A stretch of 41,109 nucleotides of DNA from Halomonas stenophila (GCF_014192275.1 NZ_JACHXR010000019.1:1-41109); one strand, 5' to 3'. Shown: positions 1 to 7,854, counted from the stretch's first letter. Program-made: numbers and translations. The notes: a model not told the origin generated them from the letters alone.

Positions 1-63
1 CCGACCCACAAGGCCAGCCAGCTCCACGAGCTCCTGCCTCAGCACTGGCAGCACAATGCCTGA
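1..63 (+). CDS. IS66-family transposase, C-terminal tail (partial)
   Basis: Reading frame 1 is open from the first base to TGA at 61-63 and gives 20 residues. It contains LHELLPQHW, which resembles the short C-terminal element of IS66 transposases, where a proline/histidine stretch is followed by an LDELLPW-like motif. Only the tail is visible, so the DDE catalytic residues cannot be checked. The family call rests on this motif together with the GTAAGCG-type end about 30 bp downstream. Confidence 0.55.
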   Translation, partial: PTHKASQLHELLPQHWQHNA

Positions 64-95
64 TCACTGACAAGAGGTGTTCGCCGTTCGCTTAC
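1..95 (+). mobile_element. IS66-family element, right end only
   Basis: The window opens inside what looks like an IS66-type insertion sequence. The last 20 codons of its transposase end at 63. About 30 bp later the sequence finishes in CGCTTAC at 89-95, so the reverse complement of 74-95 begins GTAAGCGAACGGCGAACACC. IS66-family inverted repeats characteristically begin GTAAGCG. The family makes 8-bp target duplications, which would put the right copy at 96-103 (AGCGGGGG). The left end lies outside the window, so neither inverted-repeat pairing nor the duplication can be confirmed here. Confidence 0.65.
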
Positions 96-168
96 AGCGG
101 GGGTTTTTCATGGCTGGGTGGCGAGACCTCCGTCAGGGGAAAGGGGGAGAGGGCGCCACCGGTGTCGA

Positions 169-198
169 TTGGCAATCTCAGGTTCCGTTGGGTATAAG
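169..198 (+). promoter_or_regulatory. Putative sigma-70 promoter for the carbonic anhydrase gene
   Basis: TTGGCA at 169-174 and TATAAG at 193-198 are separated by 18 bp, about 70 bp upstream of the carbonic anhydrase start codon. Both boxes match the sigma-70 consensus at five of six positions. The site lies in the 170-bp stretch between the insertion-sequence end and the gene, where I see no other feature. Confidence 0.4.
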
Positions 199-267
199 GG
201 GGATCGTCTGCCCGGCAAGGGGGCCGGGCAGCGGCCGTTTCACCCGAGAGAAAGGAGTCTCAGTGAC

Positions 268-1017
268 ATGATCCGTCGTCACCTGGCGGTCTCCGCCGTC
301 GCGCTCGTCAGCGCCCTGATCACCATTCCCGCCGTCGCCAGCGACGGCGCGTCCTGGTCCTATACTGCCGATCGAGGCCCGGGCCACTGGGCCGAGCTGT
401 CCCCCGACTATGCCGCCTGCGGGGCGGGCCACAACCAGTCGCCGGTCGATATCGCCACCTCGCTGGAGACATCGTTAGGCGGCCCCTCCATCGAGTACCC
501 CCATGCCGGCTACCAGGTGCGCCACGATGGGCATACGGTGAAGGTTACCTTCCCGCCGGGCAATGCCATCGAGTACGAGGGGAAGCGCTATCGGCTGCGA
601 CAGCTGCACTTCCACGCCCCCAGCGAGCACCACCTGAACGGCCAGGCCTTCCCGATGGAGGCCCACCTCGTGCACGAGGCCGGGGACGGCCGCCTGGCCG
701 TCCTGGCGCTGCTCTTCGAGGAGGGCCAGGCCGAGCCGGCCCTGGAGACGCTGCTGCGCCAGGCGCCCGCCACCTCCGGGCAGCAGGTGACCCTCGACGC
801 GGGGCTCGAGGCCGATGCCTTGCTGCCGGATGCGGCGGACTATTACCGGCTGAACGGCTCCCTGACGACGCCGCCCTGCTCGGAGGGTGTCCTCTGGCTG
901 GTGGCCAAGGCGCCCCTGTCGGCCAGCGAGACCCAGTTGCAGGCCATGTCCCGGCTGCTGGGCGAGGCCAACAATCGGCCGCTGCAGCCGTTGAATGCCC
1001 GCCGGGTCCTCGAATAG
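268..1017 (+). CDS. Alpha-class carbonic anhydrase, periplasmic
   Basis: A 249-residue enzyme that hydrates CO2 to bicarbonate with a zinc-bound hydroxide. A signal peptide ends near residue 24 (AVA before SD), placing the mature enzyme in the periplasm. QSPVDI lies at 57-62. The zinc ligands are H114 and H116 in LHFHAPSEHH and H133 in EAHLVH. The active-site loop SLTTPPCSEG is around 198-207. C51 and C204 are placed to form the disulfide typical of bacterial alpha enzymes. The ATG at 268 is chosen because AAAGGAG lies about 10 bp upstream and the signal peptide starts right there; an in-frame extension to 118 would bury it. It is monocistronic, and a periplasmic role in CO2/bicarbonate or pH balance is inferred. 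I am very sure of the family. Confidence 0.95.
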   Translation: MIRRHLAVSAVALVSALITIPAVASDGASWSYTADRGPGHWAELSPDYAACGAGHNQSPVDIATSLETSLGGPSIEYPHAGYQVRHDGHTVKVTFPPGNAIEYEGKRYRLRQLHFHAPSEHHLNGQAFPMEAHLVHEAGDGRLAVLALLFEEGQAEPALETLLRQAPATSGQQVTLDAGLEADALLPDAADYYRLNGSLTTPPCSEGVLWLVAKAPLSASETQLQAMSRLLGEANNRPLQPLNARRVLE

Positions 1018-1147
1018 CGCCGATGGGTGTCGGTATATGCATACAAGAAGATATGGAATCGCGCGGATCCCGGTAGTCAGGCGCCGCCATGACGGCTAGC
1101 CTGTGAGGAGAAAGTCGCTGGATACCGCCATCTCAGGAGGAGATACC

Positions 1148-1378
1148 ATGAAGTTGCAACTGTTGCGTACGTTCGCGCTGTCACTGCTCATCGGCATGAT
1201 GTCACTGGGCCTTGCCGCCTGCGAAGAGGAGGCGCCGGCGGAGCAGGCCGGAGAGAATGTCGACGAGGCCATGGATGAAACCGGCGAGAATGTCGACGAG
1301 GCCATGGATGAGGCAGGCGAGTCCGTCGAGGAAATGGGAGAGAACGTCGAGGAGGCAGAGGACGAGTCGAACTACTGA
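1148..1378 (+). CDS. Small acidic lipoprotein with 11-residue repeats
   Basis: A 76-residue protein with a lipoprotein signal peptide (hydrophobic segment 9-22, lipobox LAAC, lipidated C25). The mature part of about 50 residues is almost entirely Glu, Asp, Ala, Asn, Met and Gly. It is built on an 11-residue period: GENVDEAMDET, GENVDEAMDEA, then a looser GESVEEMGENV. The DNA holds a 26-bp direct repeat (1253-1278 and 1286-1311, 33 bp apart). A strong AGGAGG at 1135-1140 supports the start. It matches no family I recognise. The 11-mer amphipathic pattern recalls LEA-type helices or small entericidin-like lipoproteins, but that is only resemblance. It is likely anchored in the outer or inner membrane and expressed alone; a hairpin follows it. 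Confidence 0.75.
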   Translation: MKLQLLRTFALSLLIGMMSLGLAACEEEAPAEQAGENVDEAMDETGENVDEAMDEAGESVEEMGENVEEAEDESNY

Positions 1379-1395
1379 ACGGTACCCTTCAGGAA

Positions 1396-1430
1396 CGCGG
1401 AAGGCCGGGCATGTTGCCCGGCCTTCCGCG
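1396..1430. terminator. Hairpin terminator between the lipoprotein and Tim44-like genes
   Basis: A perfect 15-bp stem (1396-1410 with 1416-1430) around a 5-base ATGTT loop, sitting between two convergent genes. There is no clear T-tract on either side, so it may serve both directions through stem stability. Confidence 0.6.
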
Positions 1431-1449
1431 TCTGGGGGCTCGCGCCCGG

Positions 1450-2271
1450 TCAGGCGCCGGGATTCTGCTCGATGCCCTGGACGTACCAGGGCGCCCCGTC
1501 GCGCAACTCGCGCACCAGGTGCCAGGTCTCGTTGAAGGCGTTCTGCTCGCCGTTCTCGTCGATGATGCCATGGAAGAGCACGGTGGCCTCGGCCTGGGCG
1601 CCCACCTCCCGGACGCTGCCCAGCTCGGCGAACAGGCGCACGATCTCGGTGTGGTTGTTGGCAGGCTGTTGGTCGCGCTCCTGGCGCAGCAGGTTGTAGA
1701 GCTCGGGCGTGACGTAGTCCTGGATCTGCGAGAAGTCGTTGTTGTCCCAGGCGCGCTGCAGGGTCATGAAATGCTCCTTGGCACCGCCCAGGAAGCGTTC
1801 GCGGTCGAACCAGGCCGGTTCCGCCGCGAGACCATTGGCACCGCCCGGGGCGCTGGCCTGGAAGGCCTGCGGCTGGCCCTGCGGGGCGGCCTGGGGGGAG
1901 GCGGCCGGTCCGCCGGCCAGGGACGGGCGGCGTCGCGCAAACAGACGCACCAGCAGGAAGATCGCGCCACCGATCAGCAGGATGTCGAACAGACGCAACT
2001 CGTCGAAGGCGCCACCGAAGAACAGCGATGCCAGCAGGCCGCCGGCCAGCATCCCGGCGAAGGGGCCGGCGAAGCGCGACAGGCCGCTCGAGGGCTTGCG
2101 CTGGCCGGCCGTGGTGCCGGTGGCGCGAGGGGTCGTGGCGGTGCCGGAGTCCGCAGAGCGAGAGTAGCTGCCGACGCTCTTGCCGCCTCCCAGGCGGCGA
2201 GCGTCGGCATGGTCGACGGCCAGGCCGAAGCCCAGGACGCCGACGACGAGCATGATGAGAAGGTGACGCAT
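1450..2271 (-). CDS. Tim44-like domain membrane protein
   Basis: A 273-residue protein with an N-terminal hydrophobic leader (residues 3-20), a Gly/Ser/Thr-rich linker, hydrophobic segments around 67-87 and 93-110, a Pro/Gln/Ala-rich spacer, and a C-terminal Tim44-like domain from about 150 (AWFDRERFLGGAKEHF, then FSQIQDYVTPELY and ATVLFHGIIDE). The Tim44-like domain is an NTF2-like fold. In mitochondria it belongs to the import motor; bacterial versions with this architecture are conserved in proteobacteria and their role is not settled. It is probably anchored in the inner membrane with the globular domain exposed. It is divergent from the isochorismatase gene and convergent with the lipoprotein gene. 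Confidence 0.85.
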   Translation of the reverse strand: MRHLLIMLVVGVLGFGLAVDHADARRLGGGKSVGSYSRSADSGTATTPRATGTTAGQRKPSSGLSRFAGPFAGMLAGGLLASLFFGGAFDELRLFDILLIGGAIFLLVRLFARRRPSLAGGPAASPQAAPQGQPQAFQASAPGGANGLAAEPAWFDRERFLGGAKEHFMTLQRAWDNNDFSQIQDYVTPELYNLLRQERDQQPANNHTEIVRLFAELGSVREVGAQAEATVLFHGIIDENGEQNAFNETWHLVRELRDGAPWYVQGIEQNPGA

Positions 2272-2383
2272 CGAGGGATCTCCATCTGGAGGCTGCGGGC
2301 AGCCATCGGGCTTTCGAAGCGACCATTCTAGCGGCTAAGCTGAAGCCGGGCACTGTCTATTCAACTCATCGTGGAGGAATGCC

Positions 2384-2959
2384 ATGCGCCTGAAACGGGA
2401 GGCGAGCCTGTTGCTGATCGTCGATCTGCAGGCCGGGCTGTTGCCGGTGATCGACGGCGGCGACCAGGCGGTCAGCGAGGCGGGCTGGTTGGGAGGCGTG
2501 GCCGAGGCCCTGGACGTGCCGGTGTGGCTCACCGAGCAGTATCCGGCCGGGCTGGGCGGTACCGCGCCCGGCCTTCTGGACGCGCTGGGCGAGCACCGGC
2601 GCTGGGAGAAGGTGCATTTCAGTGCCCACGCCGAGACGGAGTTCGCCCGGGCGCTGGTCGAGAGCGGGCGTCACCAGGTCGTGCTGTGCGGTGCCGAGGC
2701 GCATATCTGCGTGCTGCAGACCGGCCTGGCCCTGCTCGAGGCCGGCTACGAGGTGGCCTGGCTGGCGGAGGCGGCGGTGAGCCGGCGCCGGGAGGAAGCG
2801 GTGCTGGCCCGGCGCCGGATGGCCCAGGCCGGCGCCCTGGTGGTCAGCGCCGACATGGTCGCCTATGAGTGGCTGGAGCGCTGTGACGATGCCGCCTTCA
2901 AGGACGTCCACCGGCGTTTCCTCAAGGAGCGCTCGGCGCGCCCCCTGCGCTTCTTCTAG
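2384..2959 (+). CDS. Isochorismatase-family cysteine hydrolase
   Basis: A 191-residue single-domain hydrolase of the isochorismatase/nicotinamidase superfamily. The catalytic triad is visible: D14 in LLIVDLQAG, K76 in EKVHF and C109 in EAHICV. TEQYPAGLG (50-58) is typical of the YcaC-like branch, whose physiological substrate is generally unknown. GTGGAGG lies just upstream of the ATG. It is not next to siderophore genes, so an isochorismate substrate is unlikely. An amide or other small-molecule hydrolase is the safer call. It converges with yaaA with only 4 bp between the stop codons. Confidence 0.88.
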   Translation: MRLKREASLLLIVDLQAGLLPVIDGGDQAVSEAGWLGGVAEALDVPVWLTEQYPAGLGGTAPGLLDALGEHRRWEKVHFSAHAETEFARALVESGRHQVVLCGAEAHICVLQTGLALLEAGYEVAWLAEAAVSRRREEAVLARRRMAQAGALVVSADMVAYEWLERCDDAAFKDVHRRFLKERSARPLRFF

Positions 2960-2963
2960 TGGC

Positions 2964-3743
2964 TCAGCGGTCACGCTCGGCGCGGCAGAACACCAGGGTA
3001 TCGCCCTCGGAGAGGGCGGCGTTGAAGCGGTAGCCGGCCACGTCGAAGTCCTTGAGCGCCTCGGCATCGTCCAGGCGCTGGCGGATCATCCAGGCGGCCA
3101 TCAGTCCCCGGGCCTTCTTGGCGTAGAAGCTGATGATCTTGTACTGACCGTTCTTCTCGTCCTTGAACACCGGCGTGATGACCCGGGCCTTCAGCCGTTT
3201 CGTATCGATGGCCTTGAAGTACTCGTTGGAGGCCAGGTTGACCAGCACCGGGCTGCCGCTGGCGGCCACCGCCTGGTCGAGGGCCGCGGTCAGCTCTGCC
3301 TTCCAGTAGGCGTAGAGGTCCTTGCCGGCCGGGTTGGCCAGCTTGGTGCCCATCTCGAGGCGATAGGGCTGGATCAGGTCCAGGGGCCGCAGCAGGCCGT
3401 AGAGGCCGGAGAGGATGCGCAGGTGATCCTGGGCGAAGGCGTTGTCGTCGTCATCGAAGCGATCGGCCTCGAGCCCCACATAGACATCGCCCTGGAAGGC
3501 CTGGGCCGCCGGCTTGGCGTTGTCCGGCGTGAAGGGCGTCTGCCACTCGGCGAAACGCGCCGCGTTGAGTCCGGCGATCTTGTCGCTCACCCCCATCAGG
3601 TCGCTGATCTGCTGGGGCGAGAGGTCGCGCAGGATGCCGATCAGCTCGCGACTGCGAGTGAGGAAGTCCGGCTGGGTATGGCGGGCGGTCGTGGCCGGGG
3701 TCTCGAAGTCCAGCGTCTTGGCGGGCGAGATCACGCTGAGCAT
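2964..3743 (-). CDS. yaaA: Peroxide stress protein YaaA
   Basis: A 259-residue protein of the YaaA/DUF328 family, which in E. coli limits free iron and oxidative DNA damage under peroxide stress and has been reported to bind unusual DNA structures. Family hallmarks are the N-terminal MLSVISPAKTLDF, the central LSGLYGLLRPLD and the later NLASNEYFKA and FKDEKNGQYKIISFYAKKARG. The start at 3743 is taken because homologues begin exactly with this MLxxISPAKTLD motif and GGAGCGCCCC precedes it. An in-frame extension to 3818 would run into the hairpin behind the neighbouring gene. It lies downstream of and in line with the aldo/keto reductase gene on the minus strand's far side, but is separated from it by that hairpin. 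Confidence 0.95.
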   Translation of the reverse strand: MLSVISPAKTLDFETPATTARHTQPDFLTRSRELIGILRDLSPQQISDLMGVSDKIAGLNAARFAEWQTPFTPDNAKPAAQAFQGDVYVGLEADRFDDDDNAFAQDHLRILSGLYGLLRPLDLIQPYRLEMGTKLANPAGKDLYAYWKAELTAALDQAVAASGSPVLVNLASNEYFKAIDTKRLKARVITPVFKDEKNGQYKIISFYAKKARGLMAAWMIRQRLDDAEALKDFDVAGYRFNAALSEGDTLVFCRAERDR

Positions 3744-3794
3744 GGGGCGCTCCTGTACCTGGGGGAAGTTCGGGGCAGTATACCAAGTCGGCGA

Positions 3795-3831
3795 CGGGCC
3801 CGGGGCTATCGCCCTCATAGCCCCGGGCCCG
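3795..3831 (-). terminator. Hairpin terminator behind the aldo/keto reductase gene
   Basis: A perfect 15-bp GC-rich stem (3795-3809 with 3817-3831) and a 7-base loop, beginning 6 bp after the stop codon of the minus-strand aldo/keto reductase gene and ahead of yaaA. No T-run follows. Confidence 0.55.
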
Positions 3832-3836
3832 CCGCG

Positions 3837-4868
3837 TCAGGGGCAGGGGTTGGGGTAGCGCTGGTGGATGGCCTCGATGGCGTCAATCACGTCGTCCTCG
3901 AGGCGCAGGGACTCGCTGGCCAGGTCGCTCTCGAGCTGCTCCATGGTCGTGGCGCCGATGATGTTGCTGGTCAGGAAGCGGCGCGAGTTGACGAAGGCCA
4001 GGGCCATCTGCGCCGGGTCGAGGCCGTGCTCCCGGGCGAGATCCACATAGGCCCGGGTGGCCTCGTCGGCCAGCGGCGTGTTGTAGCGCTGGAAGCGTTC
4101 GAAGAGCGTCAGGCGGGCGTTCGCCGGTCGCGCCCCGTCGAGGTACTTGCCGGACAGCTTGCCGAAGGCCAGCGGCGAGTACGCCAGCAGGCCGAGGCTC
4201 TCGCGGTGGGCGATCTCGGCCAGGCCCACCTCGAAGGTGCGGTTGAGCAGGCTGTAGGGGTTCTGCACCGAGGCGACCCGCGGCAGTCCCAGGGTCTCGG
4301 CCAACTGGAGGGAGCGCATCACACCCCAGGGGGTCTCGTTGGACAGGCCCACGGCGCGGACCTTGCCGGCCTGGACCAGCTCCTGGAGCGCCGAGAGGCT
4401 CTCCTCCAGGTCGGTGGCGTCCTCCTCGTCGTCGTGCTGGTAACCGAGCTGGCCGAAGAAATTGGTGCGGCGGTCGGGCCAGTGGAGCTGATAGAGGTCG
4501 ACGTAGTCGGTCTGCAGGCGTGCCAGGCTGTCGTCGATGGCCTGGTGGAGGTGCTCGCGGGTCAGCCGGGGGCCGCCACGGACGTGCTCGAGGCCGGGCC
4601 CGCTGGCCTTGGTGGCGATGATGACGTCATCCCGGGAGCCGCGTGCCTTGAGCCAGCTGCCGATATAGGCCTCGGTGCGCCCCTGGGTCTCCGCCTTGGA
4701 CGGCACCGGATACATCTCGGCGGTGTCGATAAAGTTGATGCCGAAGGCCACGGCACGGTCGAGCTGCTCATGGGCCTCGGCCTCGGTGTTCTGCTCGCCG
4801 AAGGTCATGGTGCCGAGGCACAGTCGGCTGACGTCGATACCGGTCGTGCCCAGGGGCCGCGTCTGCAT
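3837..4868 (-). CDS. Aldo/keto reductase, Tas-like
   Basis: A 343-residue NADP(H)-dependent oxidoreductase with a TIM barrel. The catalytic tetrad is D48, Y53, K87 and H129 (NFIDTAEMY, ATKAS, LYQLHWPDR). Length, the long GRTEAYIGSWLK segment and the insertion around 135-150 fit the E. coli Tas branch better than short aldose-reductase types. Tas suppresses a tyrosine-auxotrophy growth defect in E. coli, but its natural substrate is not established. GAGGAG lies about 6 bp upstream of the ATG. It is transcribed alone, ending in the hairpin at 3795-3831. Confidence 0.9.
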   Translation of the reverse strand: MQTRPLGTTGIDVSRLCLGTMTFGEQNTEAEAHEQLDRAVAFGINFIDTAEMYPVPSKAETQGRTEAYIGSWLKARGSRDDVIIATKASGPGLEHVRGGPRLTREHLHQAIDDSLARLQTDYVDLYQLHWPDRRTNFFGQLGYQHDDEEDATDLEESLSALQELVQAGKVRAVGLSNETPWGVMRSLQLAETLGLPRVASVQNPYSLLNRTFEVGLAEIAHRESLGLLAYSPLAFGKLSGKYLDGARPANARLTLFERFQRYNTPLADEATRAYVDLAREHGLDPAQMALAFVNSRRFLTSNIIGATTMEQLESDLASESLRLEDDVIDAIEAIHQRYPNPCP

Positions 4869-5093
4869 CCGTCACTCCTCGTGAGGTTGGGGGGCGTTTC
4901 GCTCCGCATGGTAGCGAGGGGGCCAGGCCCCGTAAACGGCCCGGGGGTTGAGTCCCCGCCGGGGCGGGCGTATGCTTGCCCACCCGTTGCCCCGGTAGAG
5001 TCCGCAGGGCGGCTGTCATCCTAGGAAGCGGCGCCGGACACAGGGTGGTGCTCGACGTCATTTTTCGGACCACTGGACGCAAGGTTGTTTGCC

Positions 5094-5609
5094 ATGCAGC
5101 AGGCATCATCACTGTTCACTCGGCTCGAGTACCGTCTGGCACAGCAGCTGTTCCATACGCGCTGGCTGCCGCGCTCGCCGCGTACCCAGCGACTGACCAT
5201 GCACCTCTTCCAGCGCTGTGCCGATGCCGGCCATCCGGCGGCGCTGTCGGTGTACGGGCATATGCTCTTCCATCGCGGCATTACGCCTCAGGACAAGGCG
5301 CGGGGGGCCCGCTATGTGCTCGAGGCCGCCCAGGGCGGCGACACCCGGGCGCAGTACCAGGCCGGCCAGATCTACGAGTACGGTTGCGCCCTGTATCCGC
5401 GCCGCGATGACCATGCGGTGACCTGGTACGCCCGGGCCGGCGAGGCGGGGCATGCCCTGGCCGCCGCACGGCTGGCTCGCGCCTACCGTGACGGTGAGCT
5501 CGGCCTGCCGGTCGACGTCGAGCGCCAGGCGCATTGGCAGACCCTGGCCGATCGCTTCATCGGGCTTGACGAGTCACTGGACACGAGCGAAGCCGGAACG
5601 CGACACTAG
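5094..5609 (+). CDS. Sel1-repeat protein
   Basis: A 171-residue all-helical protein with Sel1-like (TPR-related) repeats. Visible units are CADAGHPAALSVYGHMLFHR, KARGARYVLEAAQGGDTRAQ and AVTWYARAGEAGHALAAARL, each with the A..G...A pattern. There is no signal peptide, so it is probably a cytoplasmic scaffold or adaptor. The ATG at 5094 is chosen because AAGG (5081-5084) is correctly spaced for it; a TTG three codons earlier is the alternative. The partner is unknown. It is followed after 85 bp by the exonuclease-like gene on the same strand. Confidence 0.85.
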   Translation: MQQASSLFTRLEYRLAQQLFHTRWLPRSPRTQRLTMHLFQRCADAGHPAALSVYGHMLFHRGITPQDKARGARYVLEAAQGGDTRAQYQAGQIYEYGCALYPRRDDHAVTWYARAGEAGHALAAARLARAYRDGELGLPVDVERQAHWQTLADRFIGLDESLDTSEAGTRH

Positions 5610-5694
5610 GATGATGGCTCGCCTCATGACGAGGCGGTGAAAGCAGTCACCCTGTCGAAGCCGGTGGCTTTCATCACCAAGGACTCCCCAGCCC

Positions 5695-6195
5695 GTGACG
5701 CTACCGACACTGCTGGATATCGAAGCGTCCGGATTCGGGCGCGGCAGCTACCCCATCGAGGTCGGCCTGGCCCGGTCCGATGGCAGTTCCTGTGCCTTCC
5801 TCGTTCAGCCCCTCGCCGAATGGACCCACTGGGACCCCAAGGCCGAGCTGCTGCATGGCATCTCCCGCGGGCGCCTGCAGCGGGAAGGCTACCCCGTGCG
5901 TCAGGTGGCTCGCTGGCTCAATGACGAGCTCGGCGAGATCGGCATCGCCTACAGCGACAGCTGGGGGTACGACAACACCTGGCTGTCACTGCTCTTCCAC
6001 CATGCCGGCATGCTCCCGGCGTTCCGCCTCGAGGCCCTGCGGCGACTGCTCAGTGAGGTCCAGCTCGCGCGCTGGAGTGCCACCAAGGAAGCGATCATCC
6101 GCGAACAGGGCATCCACCGGCATCGCGCCGGCGAGGATGCCCTGCTGTTGCAGCTCACCTATCAGCGCACCCTGGCGGACGACGCGACCGGCTAG
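5695..6195 (+). CDS. DEDDh 3'-5' exonuclease-like protein
   Basis: A 166-residue protein with the DEDDh exonuclease core: DIEASG (D8 and E10, motif Exo I), SWGYDNTWL in the middle (Exo II region) and HRAGEDA near the end (Exo III, with the H...D arrangement). It is short and has no second domain. It could degrade single-stranded RNA or DNA ends like other small RNase T/DnaQ-type proteins, but the substrate cannot be read from sequence. The start is GTG at 5695. Its stop codon overlaps the stop of the convergent quinone oxidoreductase gene in a CTAG at 6192-6195. Confidence 0.75.
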   Translation: MTLPTLLDIEASGFGRGSYPIEVGLARSDGSSCAFLVQPLAEWTHWDPKAELLHGISRGRLQREGYPVRQVARWLNDELGEIGIAYSDSWGYDNTWLSLLFHHAGMLPAFRLEALRRLLSEVQLARWSATKEAIIREQGIHRHRAGEDALLLQLTYQRTLADDATG

Positions 6196-7163
6196 GCCTC
6201 GCCGCCCACCTCCAGCAGCACCTTGCCGATGTTGGCATCGCGCCGGACATGGTCATGGGCCGCCTCGGCCTCGGCGATGGGCCAGGTCCAGTCCACCAGG
6301 GGCGCCAGCTCGCCGCTGGCCAGGCGTGGCCAGACATGGTCCCGCAGGGCCGCGAGGATCTCGCCCTTGGCCGCCGGGGGCCGGGCACGCAGGGTGGAGC
6401 CGATCACTCGCTGGCGCTTCATCAACAGTCGCCCCAGGTCCAGCTCCGCCCGGCGTCCGCCCATCAGGCCGATCACCACCAGCCGGCCATCGGCATTGAG
6501 CACCTGCTGGTTGTCGGCGAGATAGCTCGCGCCCACCGGGTCGAGGATCATCTCGGCGCCGCCCCAGGCCTTCACCGCGTCCACGAAGCTGCCATCGTGG
6601 CGGTTCCAGCCGGCGTCCGCCCCCAGCTCGCGACAGGCGGCGAGCTTGGCCTCGCTGCCCACGGTGACGAAGCAGGGGTGGGCGAAGGCGCGGCACAGCT
6701 GGAGGGCGGCGGTGCCGACGCCACTCGCCCCGGCATGCAGCAGGACGCGTTCCCCCGGCGCCAAGGCGCCTTCCATGAACAGATTGAGCCAGGCCGTGGC
6801 GAACACCTCGGGCAGGGCGGCGGCCTCGCGCAGCCCGAGGCCCGCCGGGACCGGCAGCACCTGTCGGGCGTCGACGACCACCTCCTCGGCGTAGCCACCG
6901 CCCGCCAGCAGGGCGCAGACCGGTTGGCCGACCGCGAGCCCGGTGACGCCCTCGCCCACCGCCACCACGGTGCCGCTGACTTCCAGGCCGAGGGTCGTCG
7001 AGGCACCGGGCGGGGGTGGGTACTGGCCCGCGCGCTGCATCAGGTCGGCGCGGTTGACGCCGGCCCAGGCCACCTGAAGGCGCACCTCCCGGTGGCCGGG
7101 TCCGGCGGGGGCCTCCGCCTCGTCCCAGACGAGGCGGTCCTGGTCATGGTGAATGGCATGCAT
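6192..7163 (-). CDS. NAD(P)H-quinone oxidoreductase, zinc-less MDR family (PIG3-like)
   Basis: A 323-residue medium-chain reductase. The N-terminal GroES-like half contains AGVNRADLMQRAGQYPPPPG, the PIG3/QOR signature. The Rossmann half contains the NADPH-binding LLHAGASGVGTAALQL (about 141-156). It lacks the structural and catalytic zinc ligands of alcohol dehydrogenases. It probably reduces quinones in the cytoplasm. GGAG lies 7 bp before the ATG. It starts 17 bp downstream of the LOG gene, so the two form an operon read from the promoter at about 7760-7789. Confidence 0.9.
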   Translation of the reverse strand: MHAIHHDQDRLVWDEAEAPAGPGHREVRLQVAWAGVNRADLMQRAGQYPPPPGASTTLGLEVSGTVVAVGEGVTGLAVGQPVCALLAGGGYAEEVVVDARQVLPVPAGLGLREAAALPEVFATAWLNLFMEGALAPGERVLLHAGASGVGTAALQLCRAFAHPCFVTVGSEAKLAACRELGADAGWNRHDGSFVDAVKAWGGAEMILDPVGASYLADNQQVLNADGRLVVIGLMGGRRAELDLGRLLMKRQRVIGSTLRARPPAAKGEILAALRDHVWPRLASGELAPLVDWTWPIAEAEAAHDHVRRDANIGKVLLEVGGEA

Positions 7164-7180
7164 GGCAGGGCTCCGGGGAG

Positions 7181-7735
7181 TCAGTGATCATCGGCGAGGC
7201 GGGCCTCCATGACCGCCAACAGGCCATCCGGCTCGCTCGCCGCGAGCAGGCGGGTCCGGGTGCGGGCGTCGAGGAAGCCGTGGTCGACGGTGGAGTCGAG
7301 GAAGGTCAGCAGGGGCGAGTAGAAGCCGTCGGTGTCGAGCACCCCGATGGGCTTGTCGTGGAGCCCCAGGTACTGCCAGGTCCAGGCCTCGAAGAGCTCC
7401 TCGAGGGTGCCGATACCGCCGGGCAGGGCGATGAAGGCATCGCTGTGGGCGGCCATGCTGGCCTTGCGCTCGTGCATGTTGCGCACCCGGATCAGCCGGG
7501 TCAGCCCGTGGTGGGCCTGCTCGCGCTCGACCAGGTGGTCGGGCATCACCCCGGTGACCTGGCCGCCGGCGGCCAGGGCGCTGTCGGCCAGCGCCCCCAT
7601 CATGCCCACCCGGGCACCACCGTAGACCAGGGCATGGCCGCGCCGGGCCAGGGCCACGCCCAGCGCCCGGGCGGCCTCGAGGAAGCGCGGGTCGCGGCCT
7701 TCCCGCGAGCCCAGATAGACGCACATAGTCGCCAT
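7181..7735 (-). CDS. LOG-family protein (TIGR00730), nucleoside 5'-monophosphate phosphoribohydrolase
   Basis: A 184-residue protein with the full LOG signature: YGGARVGMMG (38-47), MHERKASM (87-94) and PGGIGTLEE (105-113). The family cleaves the N-glycosidic bond of cytokinin ribotides and of AMP-like nucleotides, releasing the base and ribose 5-phosphate. Many bacterial members were once misnamed lysine decarboxylases. AAGGAGG lies immediately upstream of the ATG. It is the first gene of a two-gene operon with the quinone oxidoreductase. The bacterial role is probably nucleotide salvage or damage control, which is inference. Confidence 0.92.
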   Translation of the reverse strand: MATMCVYLGSREGRDPRFLEAARALGVALARRGHALVYGGARVGMMGALADSALAAGGQVTGVMPDHLVEREQAHHGLTRLIRVRNMHERKASMAAHSDAFIALPGGIGTLEELFEAWTWQYLGLHDKPIGVLDTDGFYSPLLTFLDSTVDHGFLDARTRTRLLAASEPDGLLAVMEARLADDH

Positions 7736-7759
7736 GGTGTCCTCCTTGATGGGTCTCTT

Positions 7760-7789
7760 ATCCTAGCGGTGGGGAGCCGCTCCCGGCAA
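7760..7789 (-). promoter_or_regulatory. Putative sigma-70 promoter of the LOG/quinone oxidoreductase operon
   Basis: On the minus strand, TTGCCG (7784-7789) and TAGGAT (7760-7765) are 18 bp apart and lie 25-55 bp upstream of the LOG start codon, just after the terminator of the preceding small gene. Confidence 0.45.
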
Positions 7790-7804
7790 AGCGCCGGCGC
7801 AACG

Positions 7805-7826
7805 AAAAAAGGCGCCGCAGGGCGCC
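7805..7826 (-). terminator. Rho-independent terminator of the small membrane protein gene
   Basis: Stem GGCGCC (7811-7816 with 7821-7826) with a 4-base loop, followed on the minus strand by six T residues (complement of 7805-7810). This is a classical intrinsic terminator about 30 bp after the stop codon of the 40-residue gene. Confidence 0.8.
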
Positions 7827-7854
7827 CTTCGCTGTGATGGCCGGAGCGGAGCGT

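Noticed and set aside
2865..5024. A 719-codon plus-strand frame over yaaA and the aldo/keto reductase gene.
   Set aside because: It is the antisense shadow of two well-supported minus-strand genes in high-GC DNA; it shows no family and is compositionally a mirror frame.
7181..7735. Lysine decarboxylase annotation.
   Set aside because: PGGIGTLEE is the LOG phosphoribohydrolase motif; the decarboxylase name is a historical misannotation.
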